Positions 9,029 through 17,673 of a stretch of DNA of 64,000 bases are shown in pieces (position 1 is the first letter of the stretch; the number at the start of each line of letters is the position of its first letter). The notes under the pieces were generated by a model, which worked only from the letters and a program-made list of their open reading frames with translations, did no database searches and was not told the origin of the DNA. The DNA lies in contig NZ_LN868941.1 in assembly GCF_001182745.1 (NCBI RefSeq), positions 32,709 through 96,708 on the forward strand. The letters run 5' to 3'. This DNA comes from Nocardia farcinica (GTDB lineage: Bacteria > Actinomycetota > Actinomycetes > Mycobacteriales > Mycobacteriaceae). The position numbers and the translations under genes are program-made.

Positions 9029-10387
9029 CTAGCGCCCCCGACCGCCCATGGAGTTCACTTCCGCGGTATCGGGGGCCCGGATCGGCCACAGTGCTGGTAC
9101 ACAGCTTGATTCGTCGCGCTTACGCCGGATCTCCGGAATCTGGGCCCCCACGGGCCCGGATTCACGATCGGTGGTCAGCGTGTCGAACACCTCGACCGCG
9201 CACCGGTCGGTGTAGGCCGCGACCTGATCAACGACCACCCGGACCCGGGCGGCGTCGGTGTCGGCGCGCAACCACGCCGCGGCGAAGCGGGGTTCGAGCA
9301 GGTCGGGGGCGGCGGTGAGGAGGGCGTCGAAGACGGTGTCGATGACGTGGCGCTGCCACGCCCGGCGGGCCCGCAAAGCGGGTGCACGGAGCACGAAGTG
9401 CAGGTGCACGGCTTTGAGTACCGCGATTTCGGCGCGGACGTGGGCGGGCACGACCAGATCGGCGGTGAACCGGTGGTGCGGGCCGAGTCCGGTGCCGGCT
9501 TTTGTCGCCTCTGTGATCGCGGTGGTGAACCGGGCGGTGAGCGCGTGCTCCAGCGCGGAGATCGCGGCCAGGTCGCCGGGCCCGGGGCGGGTGAGGGCAG
9601 CGACGGCGGGCAGGCCCAGCAGGTCGTTGGTGTGGGCGTCGATGTCGTCGACGGCCACGGTGGTGAAGTGGCCGTGGGCGAGCTTGGCGAACTCGGCGCG
9701 CTCGGACGCAGACGTGAGCGGGGACAGGGTGATCGCACCGGTGCGCAGCCCGGCGGTCAGGTCGGTGACAGCGTTGGCGATGTCGTCCGCTGTGTCCATG
9801 ATCTGCGCCTCCACGCACAGCCGCCGATCCGGTGCGCCGTGGCGGACCCAGGCCAGGGTGTCGGCGTCGTCGGGGTAAGCGCCGAACTTGCGGGCCGGGC
9901 CCGGGGTCCACGGGTATTTGCAGGTCGCGTCCAGGCTGGCGCGCGTCAGGTTCAACCCGCCACCGGTAGCGGTGCTGGGTTCGAGTCGGGTGAGGATGCG
10001 CAGGGTCTGGGCGTTGGCCTCGAACCCGAGCCCGTGGGCGCGGGCCTTGGTGCGCAACGCCATCTCGCCGTTGTGCCCGAACGGTGGATGTCCGAGATCG
10101 TGTGCCAGGCAACCGGTTTCGACCAGCGTGGGGTCGGCGCCGACGCCGAGGGCGATGCGGCGGCCGAGGGTGGCCACGGTCAGGGAGTGGGTGAGCCGGT
10201 TGTGGGGTACCGGCCCGGCGTCGGGTTCGTCGACCTGGGTGATGTTCGACAGTCGGTGCAGCGCGCCGCTGGCGAGCAGCCGGCCGCGGTCGTGGTCGAA
10301 CACGGTGGCCGGATCGCGGTAGGGGTGGCCGTGTTCGGGGATGCGGCGAGCCCGGTCGTGGTGGCTGTAGCCGGTCGGGGTCGTCAT
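9029..10387 (-). CDS. HD-domain dGTPase-like triphosphohydrolase
   Basis: The 452-residue protein belongs to the dGTPase branch of HD hydrolases, which convert (d)NTPs to nucleosides and triphosphate. The metal ligands are visible: His67 (NRLTHSLTVA), His96-Asp97 (AHDLGHPPFGHNGE) and a later Asp near 195 (IMDTADDIANAV). The N-terminal RDPATVFDHDRGRLLASGALHRLSNITQV stretch matches the family opening, where nucleotide contacts occur. The start follows GAGAGG. It sits in a four-gene operon with a kinase-fold protein and a GT4. In context it may remove an unwanted or modified dNTP, or dephosphorylate a pathway intermediate; this is inference. Confidence 0.85.
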   Translation of the reverse strand: MTTPTGYSHHDRARRIPEHGHPYRDPATVFDHDRGRLLASGALHRLSNITQVDEPDAGPVPHNRLTHSLTVATLGRRIALGVGADPTLVETGCLAHDLGHPPFGHNGEMALRTKARAHGLGFEANAQTLRILTRLEPSTATGGGLNLTRASLDATCKYPWTPGPARKFGAYPDDADTLAWVRHGAPDRRLCVEAQIMDTADDIANAVTDLTAGLRTGAITLSPLTSASERAEFAKLAHGHFTTVAVDDIDAHTNDLLGLPAVAALTRPGPGDLAAISALEHALTARFTTAITEATKAGTGLGPHHRFTADLVVPAHVRAEIAVLKAVHLHFVLRAPALRARRAWQRHVIDTVFDALLTAAPDLLEPRFAAAWLRADTDAARVRVVVDQVAAYTDRCAVEVFDTLTTDRESGPVGAQIPEIRRKRDESSCVPALWPIRAPDTAEVNSMGGRGR

Positions 10388-10406
10388 CGGCGTGGTCCTC
10401 TCGTCG

Positions 10407-11156
10407 CTATGGGGTGATCGGCTCGTCGACGGTGGTCGACGCGGCGAACAGGGCCTCGATCTGGGCGGGGTGCAGGTAGCGGGTGATCAGTGGATCGGTC
10501 CGGAACCGGGCGGCCGGGACGCCGAGGAACCGGTGCTCGAGGTACATCAACCGCCGAAACACCAGCCGGTAGATGTGTGCGGGGACGCCGTGGCAGGAGA
10601 CGGTCAGCAGCTGCCCGGCGTGGTGGTGGCGGCGGAGTTCGAGGGTGCTGATCAGCCGGTTGGTGTCGAGCAGCCGCAACTGCCCGGCGACGTCGACGAC
10701 GAGGTTGTCCATCGGCGGATCGATGAAGTCCGGGATCAGCGACGCTTCGGCATCGAGGGCGGGCACCGGCGCGGTGTCGGCCAGCAGCCCGCGCACCACG
10801 CCGGTGAACACGGCGAGCTGGTCGAGGGTTTGCCGCGGGAGCCGGTGGCGCGCGGCGATGCGCAGCGACCAGGCGGGCGCCACCGGCACGAAGTCCTTGA
10901 CCACCACCGCCTCGCACAACCGCGCGGACGGGGCGGGCAGCAGCAGGCGCTCGTTCGGGATCAGGCCGGGCAGGACCGGATCGAAGATCGCCCGCAGGTA
11001 TCGGTACTCGCGGCGCACCTTGGCCACGGTGAGTTCGGGGGCGTCGGGCCGGAACACCTGCATCACCACCGGGCTGCCGGGCCGGTGGTAGACCGTGGAA
11101 TGGTTGCCCTGCCCGATCGCCCGATGCCGCCGGGCCGTCCCGATCACCGCGGTCAT
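10407..11156 (-). CDS. Degenerate kinase-fold (phosphotransferase-like) protein
   Basis: The 249-residue protein shows a glycine-loop-like GQGNHSTVYHR (residues about 13-24) followed by a strand VVMQVFR, where a canonical kinase would carry the ATP-binding Lys; here it is Gln. A later DNLVVDVAGQLRLLDTNR block resembles the catalytic-loop/DFG region of aminoglycoside- or lipopolysaccharide-type kinases. ATP binding and activity are therefore uncertain. Its ATG overlaps the preceding glycosyltransferase stop (ATGA), and the dNTPase-like gene follows after 19 bp, so the three are translated together. It could phosphorylate a small molecule or act as a pseudokinase. Confidence 0.6.
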   Translation of the reverse strand: MTAVIGTARRHRAIGQGNHSTVYHRPGSPVVMQVFRPDAPELTVAKVRREYRYLRAIFDPVLPGLIPNERLLLPAPSARLCEAVVVKDFVPVAPAWSLRIAARHRLPRQTLDQLAVFTGVVRGLLADTAPVPALDAEASLIPDFIDPPMDNLVVDVAGQLRLLDTNRLISTLELRRHHHAGQLLTVSCHGVPAHIYRLVFRRLMYLEHRFLGVPAARFRTDPLITRYLHPAQIEALFAASTTVDEPITP

Positions 11157-12487
11157 GCCCGCACCGCCTCGTGGGAGCCGATGACCTGGGCGTAGCCGGT
11201 GGCCATCTGCTCCACCCCGAACCGGGTGGCACTGGCCCGCCCGTTGCGCGCCAGGCGCCGGTGCAGTGCGGTGTCGGTGAGCACGCGTGCCAGGGCGTCG
11301 GCGAGCGCGCCGGGATCGCTCGGTGGCACCAGCAGCCCGGAGCGGCCGTGGTCGATGTAGTCGCGTGGTCCGCCGTGGTCGGTGGTGATCACCGGGGTGC
11401 CGGCGAGCATCGCTTCGATGTTGGCGTAGCCGAACGCTTCCGGGCAGCGCGACGGCAGTACCGCGACCGTCGCGGCCCGGTAGCAGGCCGCGACCTCGAC
11501 CGGGGAGAGCTCGTCGAGCAGGAACACCCGCCCGGCCAGGTCGCTGGCGTTGATCAGATCGGTCAGCTCCCGGGTGTAGTCCAGGGCGCGGGTGTCGTGC
11601 ATGTCGTGGCCGTTGAACACCGCGAACGCCTCCCCGGCGACACCGCGGGCGGACAGGATGCGCAGGGCGGCGATCAGATCGGCGTGGCCCTTCCACGCCA
11701 CCCGCCGCGCCGAGAGCAACACCATCGGCCCGTCCGGAAGCTGGTTGCGGCGCGCGAGGGCGGCGAAGGCGTTCTCGGCGGCGGCCGCGCGCATCCGGGA
11801 CTCGAACTCGGCGATGTCCATGCCGTTGGGCACCGTGTGGACCCGCTCGCCGGTGATTCCGGCCTTGGCCAGGTGTTCGGCCACCGCGGTCGACACCGCG
11901 ACGATCCGCACCGAGTGCTCGGTGACCTCGAGACGGCGGCGCAGGTAGTCGAACCGCCGCTCGGCGCCGGCGAGATCGTGCACCACCCCGGTCACGTTCA
12001 GGCGGCCGACGCCGGCCGCGGCCAGCCGACCGGACTGTTCGGCTTTGAGCACCGACACGATCGGATTGATGTTCTGCGCCAGCAGATCCGGTGTATCGGC
12101 GGTGGCGATGACGTAGGCGTACTGCCGCGCCAAACCCGCATACACCGGATTTGCCGGGTCGTCGATGGCGTCCTCGTAGAAGTGGCGCACCCGCGCGGGG
12201 TCCTTGCCGCCGTCCGCACCGCCGAGGTACTGGCCGAACCCGCTCCGAATCCCTTGGGCCAGCACCACGGTGCCGTCCGGGGTGCGCAACTGGTAGGCGC
12301 CGGGGCGGGTGGCGCCGGTCTGGGTGATCGCCCAGCGCGTCCCAGGATGCCGGGCGGCCAGCGCGGCGAGCAGATGGTGGGTGTGGGCGACCAGACCGGT
12401 GTGGCGACAGGGTTTTCGCTGTCCCGTGGCCACGACGGTGCCGTGCATGTCGTAGGTGAGGATGTGCATCGCCGACGGGAATTCCAT
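11153..12487 (-). CDS. GT4-type glycosyltransferase
   Basis: The 444-residue protein has the GT-B fold signatures of family GT4: an N-terminal HTGLVAHTHHLLAALAAR donor/acceptor segment, the interdomain VHTVPNGMDIAEF, SARRVAWKGHADLIAAL, and the C-terminal EX7E block PEAFGYANIEAMLAGTPVI followed by HGRSGLLVPPSDPGAL. It transfers a sugar from an activated nucleotide donor, probably in the cytosol. The ATG at 12487 is preceded by GGAGGA at ideal spacing. First gene of the minus-strand operon, divergent from an HTH/TPR regulator that probably controls it. Confidence 0.85.
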   Translation of the reverse strand: MEFPSAMHILTYDMHGTVVATGQRKPCRHTGLVAHTHHLLAALAARHPGTRWAITQTGATRPGAYQLRTPDGTVVLAQGIRSGFGQYLGGADGGKDPARVRHFYEDAIDDPANPVYAGLARQYAYVIATADTPDLLAQNINPIVSVLKAEQSGRLAAAGVGRLNVTGVVHDLAGAERRFDYLRRRLEVTEHSVRIVAVSTAVAEHLAKAGITGERVHTVPNGMDIAEFESRMRAAAAENAFAALARRNQLPDGPMVLLSARRVAWKGHADLIAALRILSARGVAGEAFAVFNGHDMHDTRALDYTRELTDLINASDLAGRVFLLDELSPVEVAACYRAATVAVLPSRCPEAFGYANIEAMLAGTPVITTDHGGPRDYIDHGRSGLLVPPSDPGALADALARVLTDTALHRRLARNGRASATRFGVEQMATGYAQVIGSHEAVRA

Positions 12488-12590
12488 ACCGTCCTCCACG
12501 TTCCGAGACGACCGGATCAACAACCCCAGCAACCGGTTTCGGTGAACCAGGTCACATCAGGACACCGCGCGTATGGCCGGTCGCGGCAGT

Positions 12591-12625
12591 GGTGCGCTTG
12601 GTGCGTTTCGGTGCGTTTCGGTGCC
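12591..12625. repeat. Tandem 10-bp repeats GGTGCGTTTC in divergent promoter
   Basis: Units begin at 12591 (GGTGCGCTT), 12600 and 12610 (both exactly GGTGCGTTTC), and 12620 (GGTGC, then diverges). They are phased at about one helical turn between two divergent genes. They probably bind the neighbouring regulator cooperatively. Confidence 0.6.
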
Positions 12626-12692
12626 GAGAGCGCACCGCGGTCGGTACCCTCGCCGCATCGACGCCGACGATCCGGTCCAGGGGGCGAGGTGG

Positions 12693-14063
12693 GTGAACGC
12701 ACAGCTGGCCACGTTGTTGTCCGACCTGGGATGGCGGCCGGAAACCTTCGCCCGCAAGCTGAGCGAGCACGCCCAGCTGCACGGACGCCGCGAGCATGTC
12801 CACCCGAAAACCCCCTACAAATGGCTCGCCGGTGCCCGCCCGCGCTCACCCTGGCCGGACCTGGCAGCAGCGCTGCTCACCGCCGAACTCGCCCGGCCGA
12901 TCACCCCCGCAGACCTCGGGTGGAACGCCGCCCCCACCGCTCCGCTACTCCCGGCCGACTCCGGGCTGGACGGGCCATGGACAGCGGAAGGGGCCTTGCG
13001 CGCCATAGCGGCGGTCACAGAGGCTGATCCCATGCAGCGAAGGCTCTTCCTCACCCTGATGGGCACCGCGATCACCGCGCCAGCGCACCAGTGGCTACTC
13101 GCCGCCGAAGGCAGCGACCTCACCCACACCGCCGGCACGCGCATCGGGATCGGCACGGTCGAGGAGATCGACACCATGACCGCCAGCCTGCGCCGCATGG
13201 ACGACCAGCTCGGCGGCGGCACCCTGCTAAAAATGGTCCGCGCCCACCTGCGCCACGTCCTGAACCTGCTGCGCCACGGCAGCTACGACGACACCACCGG
13301 ACGCCGCCTGCACGCCTCGGCCGCCGAACTCCTGCGCCTGGCCGGATGGCTGTGCTTCGACACCAGCCAGCACGCCCGCGCCCAGCGCTACTGGGTCGCC
13401 GCGCTGCGCACCGCCCACACCGCCGGCGACCGCGCCCTCGCCGCCAACGTCCTCGGATTCATGAGCTGCCAGGCCAAGGACATCGGCCAACCCCGCGAGG
13501 CCGCGATGCTGGCCGACACCGCGATCTCGGGCTATCCCGGTGCCAGCGCACGAGTTTCAGCGATCCTGCAACTGCGCGCCGCCGAAGCCCACGCCGTCGA
13601 CGGATCGCCGACCAACACCCGCCGCGCCATCGACGCCGCCTTCACCCACCTCGATACCCCTACCGACGGAGCGCCGGACTGGAGCTACTGGCTCGACGAA
13701 ACCCACGCCCACGGCCAAGCCGGATACTGCTACCTGCGCCTCGGAGAACACAGCGCAGCCCGGCATCACCTTCGGGCCGCGCTACGCAACAGCAGCGGCA
13801 ACGACTCCCGCGAAGGCGCTCTTCGCTACGCGCTGCTGGCCACCACCTACGCCCGCCAGCCCGAACCCGACATCGACCACGCCCTGCACCACGCCGAACA
13901 CGCCGTGGACCTGCTCACCGCCCAGGTCACCTCGACCCGGGTGACCGGCCACCTCACCACGCTGCTCAGCGACCTCACCCCTTACCGCCACCGACCCGGC
14001 GTCCGCCAACTATCCGACCGCGTCCGCGCACTCCAGGCAGCCACCAGCAGCAGAAGCGCCTGA
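12693..14063 (+). CDS. XRE-like HTH / TPR-repeat transcriptional regulator
   Basis: The 456-residue protein has an N-terminal HTH-like region (LATLLSDLGWRPETFARKL, then KTPYKWLAGARPRSPWP) and a long C-terminal array of helical TPR-like repeats (AARAQRYWVAALRTAHTAGDRALAANVLG-type units). This architecture is common in actinobacterial cluster-linked regulators. The GTG at 12693 is chosen because GGGGCGAGGTGG lies just upstream and the fold starts there; the frame extends further but with unlike composition. It diverges from the GT4/dNTPase operon across the 10-bp repeats, which are its likely operator. Confidence 0.8.
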   Translation: MNAQLATLLSDLGWRPETFARKLSEHAQLHGRREHVHPKTPYKWLAGARPRSPWPDLAAALLTAELARPITPADLGWNAAPTAPLLPADSGLDGPWTAEGALRAIAAVTEADPMQRRLFLTLMGTAITAPAHQWLLAAEGSDLTHTAGTRIGIGTVEEIDTMTASLRRMDDQLGGGTLLKMVRAHLRHVLNLLRHGSYDDTTGRRLHASAAELLRLAGWLCFDTSQHARAQRYWVAALRTAHTAGDRALAANVLGFMSCQAKDIGQPREAAMLADTAISGYPGASARVSAILQLRAAEAHAVDGSPTNTRRAIDAAFTHLDTPTDGAPDWSYWLDETHAHGQAGYCYLRLGEHSAARHHLRAALRNSSGNDSREGALRYALLATTYARQPEPDIDHALHHAEHAVDLLTAQVTSTRVTGHLTTLLSDLTPYRHRPGVRQLSDRVRALQAATSSRSA

Positions 14064-14098
14064 CACATTCGCGCGGGGGTGGGGAATCCCGGGCAGGT

Positions 14099-14437
14099 TC
14101 AGAGGTCGTGGACGTCGTCGACGCGCGCCTCGGGGTCCACGTATACCAGGATTCCCAGGGCAGCACCCACGCGCAGGGCGAGGCTCCGAGCCTTGGCTTC
14201 AGGCAGGTCGGCGAAGCCTCGGCAGATCGCCGACAACGGCTGATCGAGAGTCGAGTGGCAGGTGATATGTCCCTCGTCGTGGAGCGCATCCCGCACCATC
14301 TGCGACCGGCGGCCCGGCCGCAGCCTCATGAGGTTTCCGGGGCGGAAGATGCAGGTACTGCACTTGTCCTCACAGACGCGAACCTCGTTGTGCGAGTACA
14401 CAATAGCGGTTCGCGCATCGTCCTCCGCGGTGTCCAA
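14099..14437 (-). CDS. Small Cys-motif protein (CxxxCxxC...CHSTL...CRGF)
   Basis: The 112-residue protein carries CEDKCSTCIFRPGN near residue 22, then CHSTL and ICRGF. This arrangement recurs in small proteins of actinobacteria and their phages and may ligate a metal or Fe-S cluster; the ligand is not provable from sequence. The likely start is TTG at 14437 behind AGGAGG (spacing 11), because no ATG or GTG lies in frame nearby. It is convergent with the TPR regulator and downstream of the WYL regulator. Confidence 0.65.
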   Translation of the reverse strand: MDTAEDDARTAIVYSHNEVRVCEDKCSTCIFRPGNLMRLRPGRRSQMVRDALHDEGHITCHSTLDQPLSAICRGFADLPEAKARSLALRVGAALGILVYVDPEARVDDVHDL

Positions 14438-14541
14438 ATGCCCGCATACCTCCTGTTGCGATGGCCGGTCCGGTTCCGGGAGGCCACGATGGCAATCCAG
14501 CGTGCCAGCTTCCTGGTGCGACCGGTACCGGGAGGCCGGGA

Positions 14542-15609
14542 TCAGTCGTCACAAATGCTGCCTGGTGTTCGGCCGCGTGTCGCCCGGAGACGGGAGTCGT
14601 CGTGGCGGAAGTCGGAGGGGCTGCCGGAGTTGCTGTCGGGTTCGGGGGTGTCGTAGGCGGCGGCTGCGTCGGCGTGGTGTTGTCGTAGCGCAGCGCGGAG
14701 TTCGGGGGGTTGTTCGATGATCACGTCGCTGCCGAAGCTGGCGACGAGTGGGATGAGCCATTTCCAGCGGTCGACGTAGAGGACGATGCGGGTGGTGCCG
14801 TCGGGGTCGTGGTGGACTTCGGAGTCGGGTTTGAGTCCCAGGCGCAGCATTTCCTCGCGGCTGCCGGGGCGCACGCGGATGACGACTCGGGTGGGTCCGC
14901 GGCCGAAGTCTTCGAGTGCTTGGCGCCACCAGTCCTTGAGGTTGAAGGTGGTTTCGGGGTAGACGAACTTCAGGTCGGTGGCGGTGAGCCGGTCGATGTT
15001 GTTGAGCTGGTAGCGCTGGGGTTCTGAGTGTGGTGGTGCGGCGACGAGCCACCATTCCCCACCTTTCCAGACCATGCCGTAGGGCTTGACGATGAGGTGC
15101 TGGTGGTCGTCGCTGTGGTGGACGCGGACGGTGATCTGGATGGCGGTCCCGGTGAGCAGGGCCTCGCGGAGTGTGGCGAGGTGACCGGAGCTTTCGTCGC
15201 GCCAGTACCAGTCGGTGGTGTCGAAGTAGATGCGGTGGGCGAGACGGTGCAGGAACCGGGCGCGTGAGGCGCTGACGTTGTTCCTGCCGGAGTTTGCTTC
15301 GCCGCCTGTGGGTTCGGGGTGGGCGTGTCCTTGTTCGAGGAGGCCGAGGACGTAGAGGCGCAGGGCGTCGTCGCCGTCGACAAGCAGGGAGTCCAGCGGT
15401 TGATCGGTGGTGAGCCGGAATCCGCCGCCGCGGCCGGCCACGGACTCGATCGGGATGCCGAACGCGATCAGTTCCTCGATGTCGCGGTAGATGGTGCGCG
15501 CATTGACGCCGAACCGGGCGGCCAGCGAGGTCGCGGAAACCCATGTGCGGGACCGCAACTGGTGAACGATGGCGGTGTGGCGGGCGTGGCGTGGGTTGGT
15601 CGGCGGCAT
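14542..15609 (-). CDS. WYL-domain transcriptional regulator (DeoR-type HTH)
   Basis: The 355-residue protein has an N-terminal winged HTH (WVSATSLAARFGVNARTIYRDIEEL), then a WYL-domain region (LIVKPYGMVWKGGEWWLVAA and YQLNNIDRL) and a C-terminal extension of the kind seen in PafBC-like regulators. Such proteins sense ligands, often nucleic acid or nucleotides, and control DNA-damage or defence genes. It ends 104 bp before the Cys-motif gene and starts 26 bp after the nine-gene operon on the same strand, so it may be that operon's last gene and its regulator. The tail is Ser/Asp-rich. Confidence 0.85.
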   Translation of the reverse strand: MPPTNPRHARHTAIVHQLRSRTWVSATSLAARFGVNARTIYRDIEELIAFGIPIESVAGRGGGFRLTTDQPLDSLLVDGDDALRLYVLGLLEQGHAHPEPTGGEANSGRNNVSASRARFLHRLAHRIYFDTTDWYWRDESSGHLATLREALLTGTAIQITVRVHHSDDHQHLIVKPYGMVWKGGEWWLVAAPPHSEPQRYQLNNIDRLTATDLKFVYPETTFNLKDWWRQALEDFGRGPTRVVIRVRPGSREEMLRLGLKPDSEVHHDPDGTTRIVLYVDRWKWLIPLVASFGSDVIIEQPPELRAALRQHHADAAAAYDTPEPDSNSGSPSDFRHDDSRLRATRGRTPGSICDD

Positions 15610-15635
15610 GCGCGCGAGTCTGCTCGGCGGTGTGG

Positions 15636-16733
15636 TCAGCTCGCTGCGGCGGCCTGCCGGTAGACCTCGATCAGACGGCGGCCGACCGATTCCGCGGTGT
15701 AGTTGCTCAGGTGCGCGGTGACCGCGTCGTGGTCAGCGGGTTCTGCGTCGCAGACGGCGATGATGTTCTTGGCCAGGATCTCCTCGTCGTGCGGGTCGGT
15801 GTAGCGGGCGGCCAGGCCGCCGGTGACTTCGCGGAGGACGGGCAGGTCCGAGCACAGCAGCGGTGTTCCGGCGACGAGGGCTTCCTGGGCGGGGATGCCG
15901 AAGCCCTCGAACAGGGTGGGGAACACGAACGCGGTCGCGGCCCGGTACAGGGCGGCGAGCTCGGCGTCGCCGATGTGGCCGAGGATCGTGATCTCGGGGT
16001 CGCGCATCGGCAGGCCCCGTTCCCAGCCGCGGCGCCCGGCCAGCAGCAGCCGGGCCGGTACCTGGTCGGGGGCGGCTGCTCGGGCGAGCCGGAAGGCGCG
16101 GACGAGGCGGGGGATGTTCTTCGACGGCATGTACACGCCGACGCCGAACAGGAAGGGCTCGGACGGGGCCAGGGCCGGGTCGGCGGTGCGCAGTTGGTGC
16201 GCGAAGTCGGTGGCCACGTAGTTCGGTACGACCTCAAGGGGTTTGCCGAGATCGCCGAGGGCGCCGACGATATCGGCGCGGGCCGCGTGGGAGACGGTGA
16301 TGACCGCGCGCAGGTCCTCACCGGCCAGCAGGGTGTGCAGGCGCGGGTTCTGTACGTCGCGGACTGCGCGGACCATCTGGTCGGGGAACAGGTAGCGGCC
16401 GGCGTCGTGCAGGGTGAACACCGCGGGCCGCGGCAGGGCGGCGGGCAGCGCGAACGGGTAGTGCACGAGGTCGGCGTCGAAGTGCTCGATCTGGCGGTGC
16501 AGGTGGTGTTCGCGCCGGTCCGGCACGGTGAGAACGCGGATACCCGCGCGCTGGGCACGCGGGTATCGGTCGGCATGCTCGGCGGTGAGCACGACGGCGA
16601 TCTCGACCTTCTCACCGGTCGCGGCGAGGGCGTCGGTGAGCAGGTGGATGTAGCGTTCGACACCGGTCTGGATGGTGGCGCGCCAGTAGCGGGCGTCGAT
16701 CGCCACGCGCAGTGCTCGGTCAGACACGGGCAC
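15636..16733 (-). CDS. GT4-type glycosyltransferase (second)
   Basis: A 365-residue GT-B enzyme: N-terminal RVAIDARYWRATIQTGVERY, central LEVVPNYVATDF and FLFGVGVYMPSKNIPRLVRAF, C-terminal EX7E block FEGFGIPAQEALVAGTPLL and SDLPVLREV. It resembles mannosyl/rhamnosyl-transferase-like GT4 members. GTG starts at 16733 and 16727 are both possible. It overlaps the DNA glycosylase gene by 14 bp at its start and is distal in the nine-gene operon. The acceptor is unknown; with the GT4 at 11153 the island carries two sugar-transfer steps. Confidence 0.85.
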   Translation of the reverse strand: MPVSDRALRVAIDARYWRATIQTGVERYIHLLTDALAATGEKVEIAVVLTAEHADRYPRAQRAGIRVLTVPDRREHHLHRQIEHFDADLVHYPFALPAALPRPAVFTLHDAGRYLFPDQMVRAVRDVQNPRLHTLLAGEDLRAVITVSHAARADIVGALGDLGKPLEVVPNYVATDFAHQLRTADPALAPSEPFLFGVGVYMPSKNIPRLVRAFRLARAAAPDQVPARLLLAGRRGWERGLPMRDPEITILGHIGDAELAALYRAATAFVFPTLFEGFGIPAQEALVAGTPLLCSDLPVLREVTGGLAARYTDPHDEEILAKNIIAVCDAEPADHDAVTAHLSNYTAESVGRRLIEVYRQAAAAS

Positions 16734-17673
16734 CGGATTTCACGCCGACCTGCGTGCCCAGCTGCGCTACCCAGGTCTCGGTGTCGGTGGTGAGGAAGTC
16801 GAGCACGGTGTCGCCGAGGTCGCCCCAGCGGTCGGCGATGAACGCGGTGACCGTCTCGGGGGTCGGGTTCGGGTCGTCGAGGTAGAGGCGGCCGATCACG
16901 TCGACGACGTAGGTGTCGACGTGGGCGTGCCCGCCGGTGCCGTAGGACAGGTTCACCGCGAGGTTCGCGGTGTAGGGCCCGACGCCTTTGATCTGGAGCA
17001 GGTCGGTGATGACCTCGGCGGTGGGGCGGTGGCGCCATTCGTGCCAGCTGTAGCCCGCCTCGGCCAGCGTCGCGGCGGCGGCCGCGAGTCCTTTGGCGCG
17101 GAACCCGACCTTGCAGGCCCGCAGCTGCTCGTCGCTGGCCTGTGCCAGCTGCGCGGGGGTGGGGAAGGCGTAGATCGTGGCGTCGTCGACGGTGGTGTCG
17201 GTGGGCACGCCGAAGGCTTGGGCGAGGTTGCGCATCATCGCGTAGATGCGGGCGAAGTTGGTGCGCTGAGCGCAGATCACCCCGCACAGCGCTTCGAAGA
17301 TGTCGGGGTAGAGCTTGCCGCGTCCCAGCCCGCGGTGCGCGACGGCGGCCGCGAGCACCGGGTCGTCGGCGGTGAGGGCGTGCACCTGGTCGTAGGGGTA
17401 GTCCAGTTGCAGGCAGCGGGTCAACGTTTCGGTGACCGCCGCGACGGTGGCGGTGTCGAGGTCGGGGCCGGTCAGGGTGGCGCTCAAGGTGGTCGGCGCG
17501 GTCTGACGAATCCGGGCGGTGGTGATCGTGGCATCGCCCGGCCCGGTGCGCACGGGCCGCACCAGGTCCTCGCCGTCGCGCACCCACGGGTAGATCAGGT
17601 AGGTCTCCAGCGCGTGGGTGAAGTCGACGTGGCCGTTGACCGGCAGCTCGATCACGGTGGTCTGGTCGGTCAT
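16720..17673 (-). CDS. HhH-GPD superfamily DNA glycosylase (AlkA-like)
   Basis: The 317-residue protein ends in a helix-hairpin-helix LLQIKGVGPYTANLAV (residues 225-240) followed by the catalytic Asp in HVDTYVVD (Asp253). Tyr occupies the place where bifunctional enzymes carry the Schiff-base Lys, so a monofunctional base-excision enzyme of AlkA type is predicted, acting on alkylated or bulky bases. No Cys-rich Fe-S loop is seen. It overlaps the S66 peptidase stop by 4 bp (ATGA). A DNA-repair enzyme inside a biosynthesis-like operon recalls base-excision self-resistance to genotoxic products; inferred. Confidence 0.8.
   Translation of the reverse strand: MTDQTTVIELPVNGHVDFTHALETYLIYPWVRDGEDLVRPVRTGPGDATITTARIRQTAPTTLSATLTGPDLDTATVAAVTETLTRCLQLDYPYDQVHALTADDPVLAAAVAHRGLGRGKLYPDIFEALCGVICAQRTNFARIYAMMRNLAQAFGVPTDTTVDDATIYAFPTPAQLAQASDEQLRACKVGFRAKGLAAAAATLAEAGYSWHEWRHRPTAEVITDLLQIKGVGPYTANLAVNLSYGTGGHAHVDTYVVDVIGRLYLDDPNPTPETVTAFIADRWGDLGDTVLDFLTTDTETWVAQLGTQVGVKSGARV

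Noticed and set aside
11171..13027. Very long plus-strand open frames antisense to the GT4 and kinase-like genes, and similar ones elsewhere (for example 19091-21142, 22201-23595)
   Set aside because: Shadow frames of high-GC genes: low third-position GC, Gly/Arg/His-rich translations without domains.
14460..14541. Imperfect direct repeats around CCGGTNCCGGGAGGCC
   Set aside because: Only two partial copies in GC-rich sequence; no clear function or flanking structure.
16720..17673. DNA glycosylase read as endonuclease III/MutY type
   Set aside because: No C-terminal Fe-S cysteine loop and no Lys at the HhH catalytic position; the AlkA-like pattern fits better.
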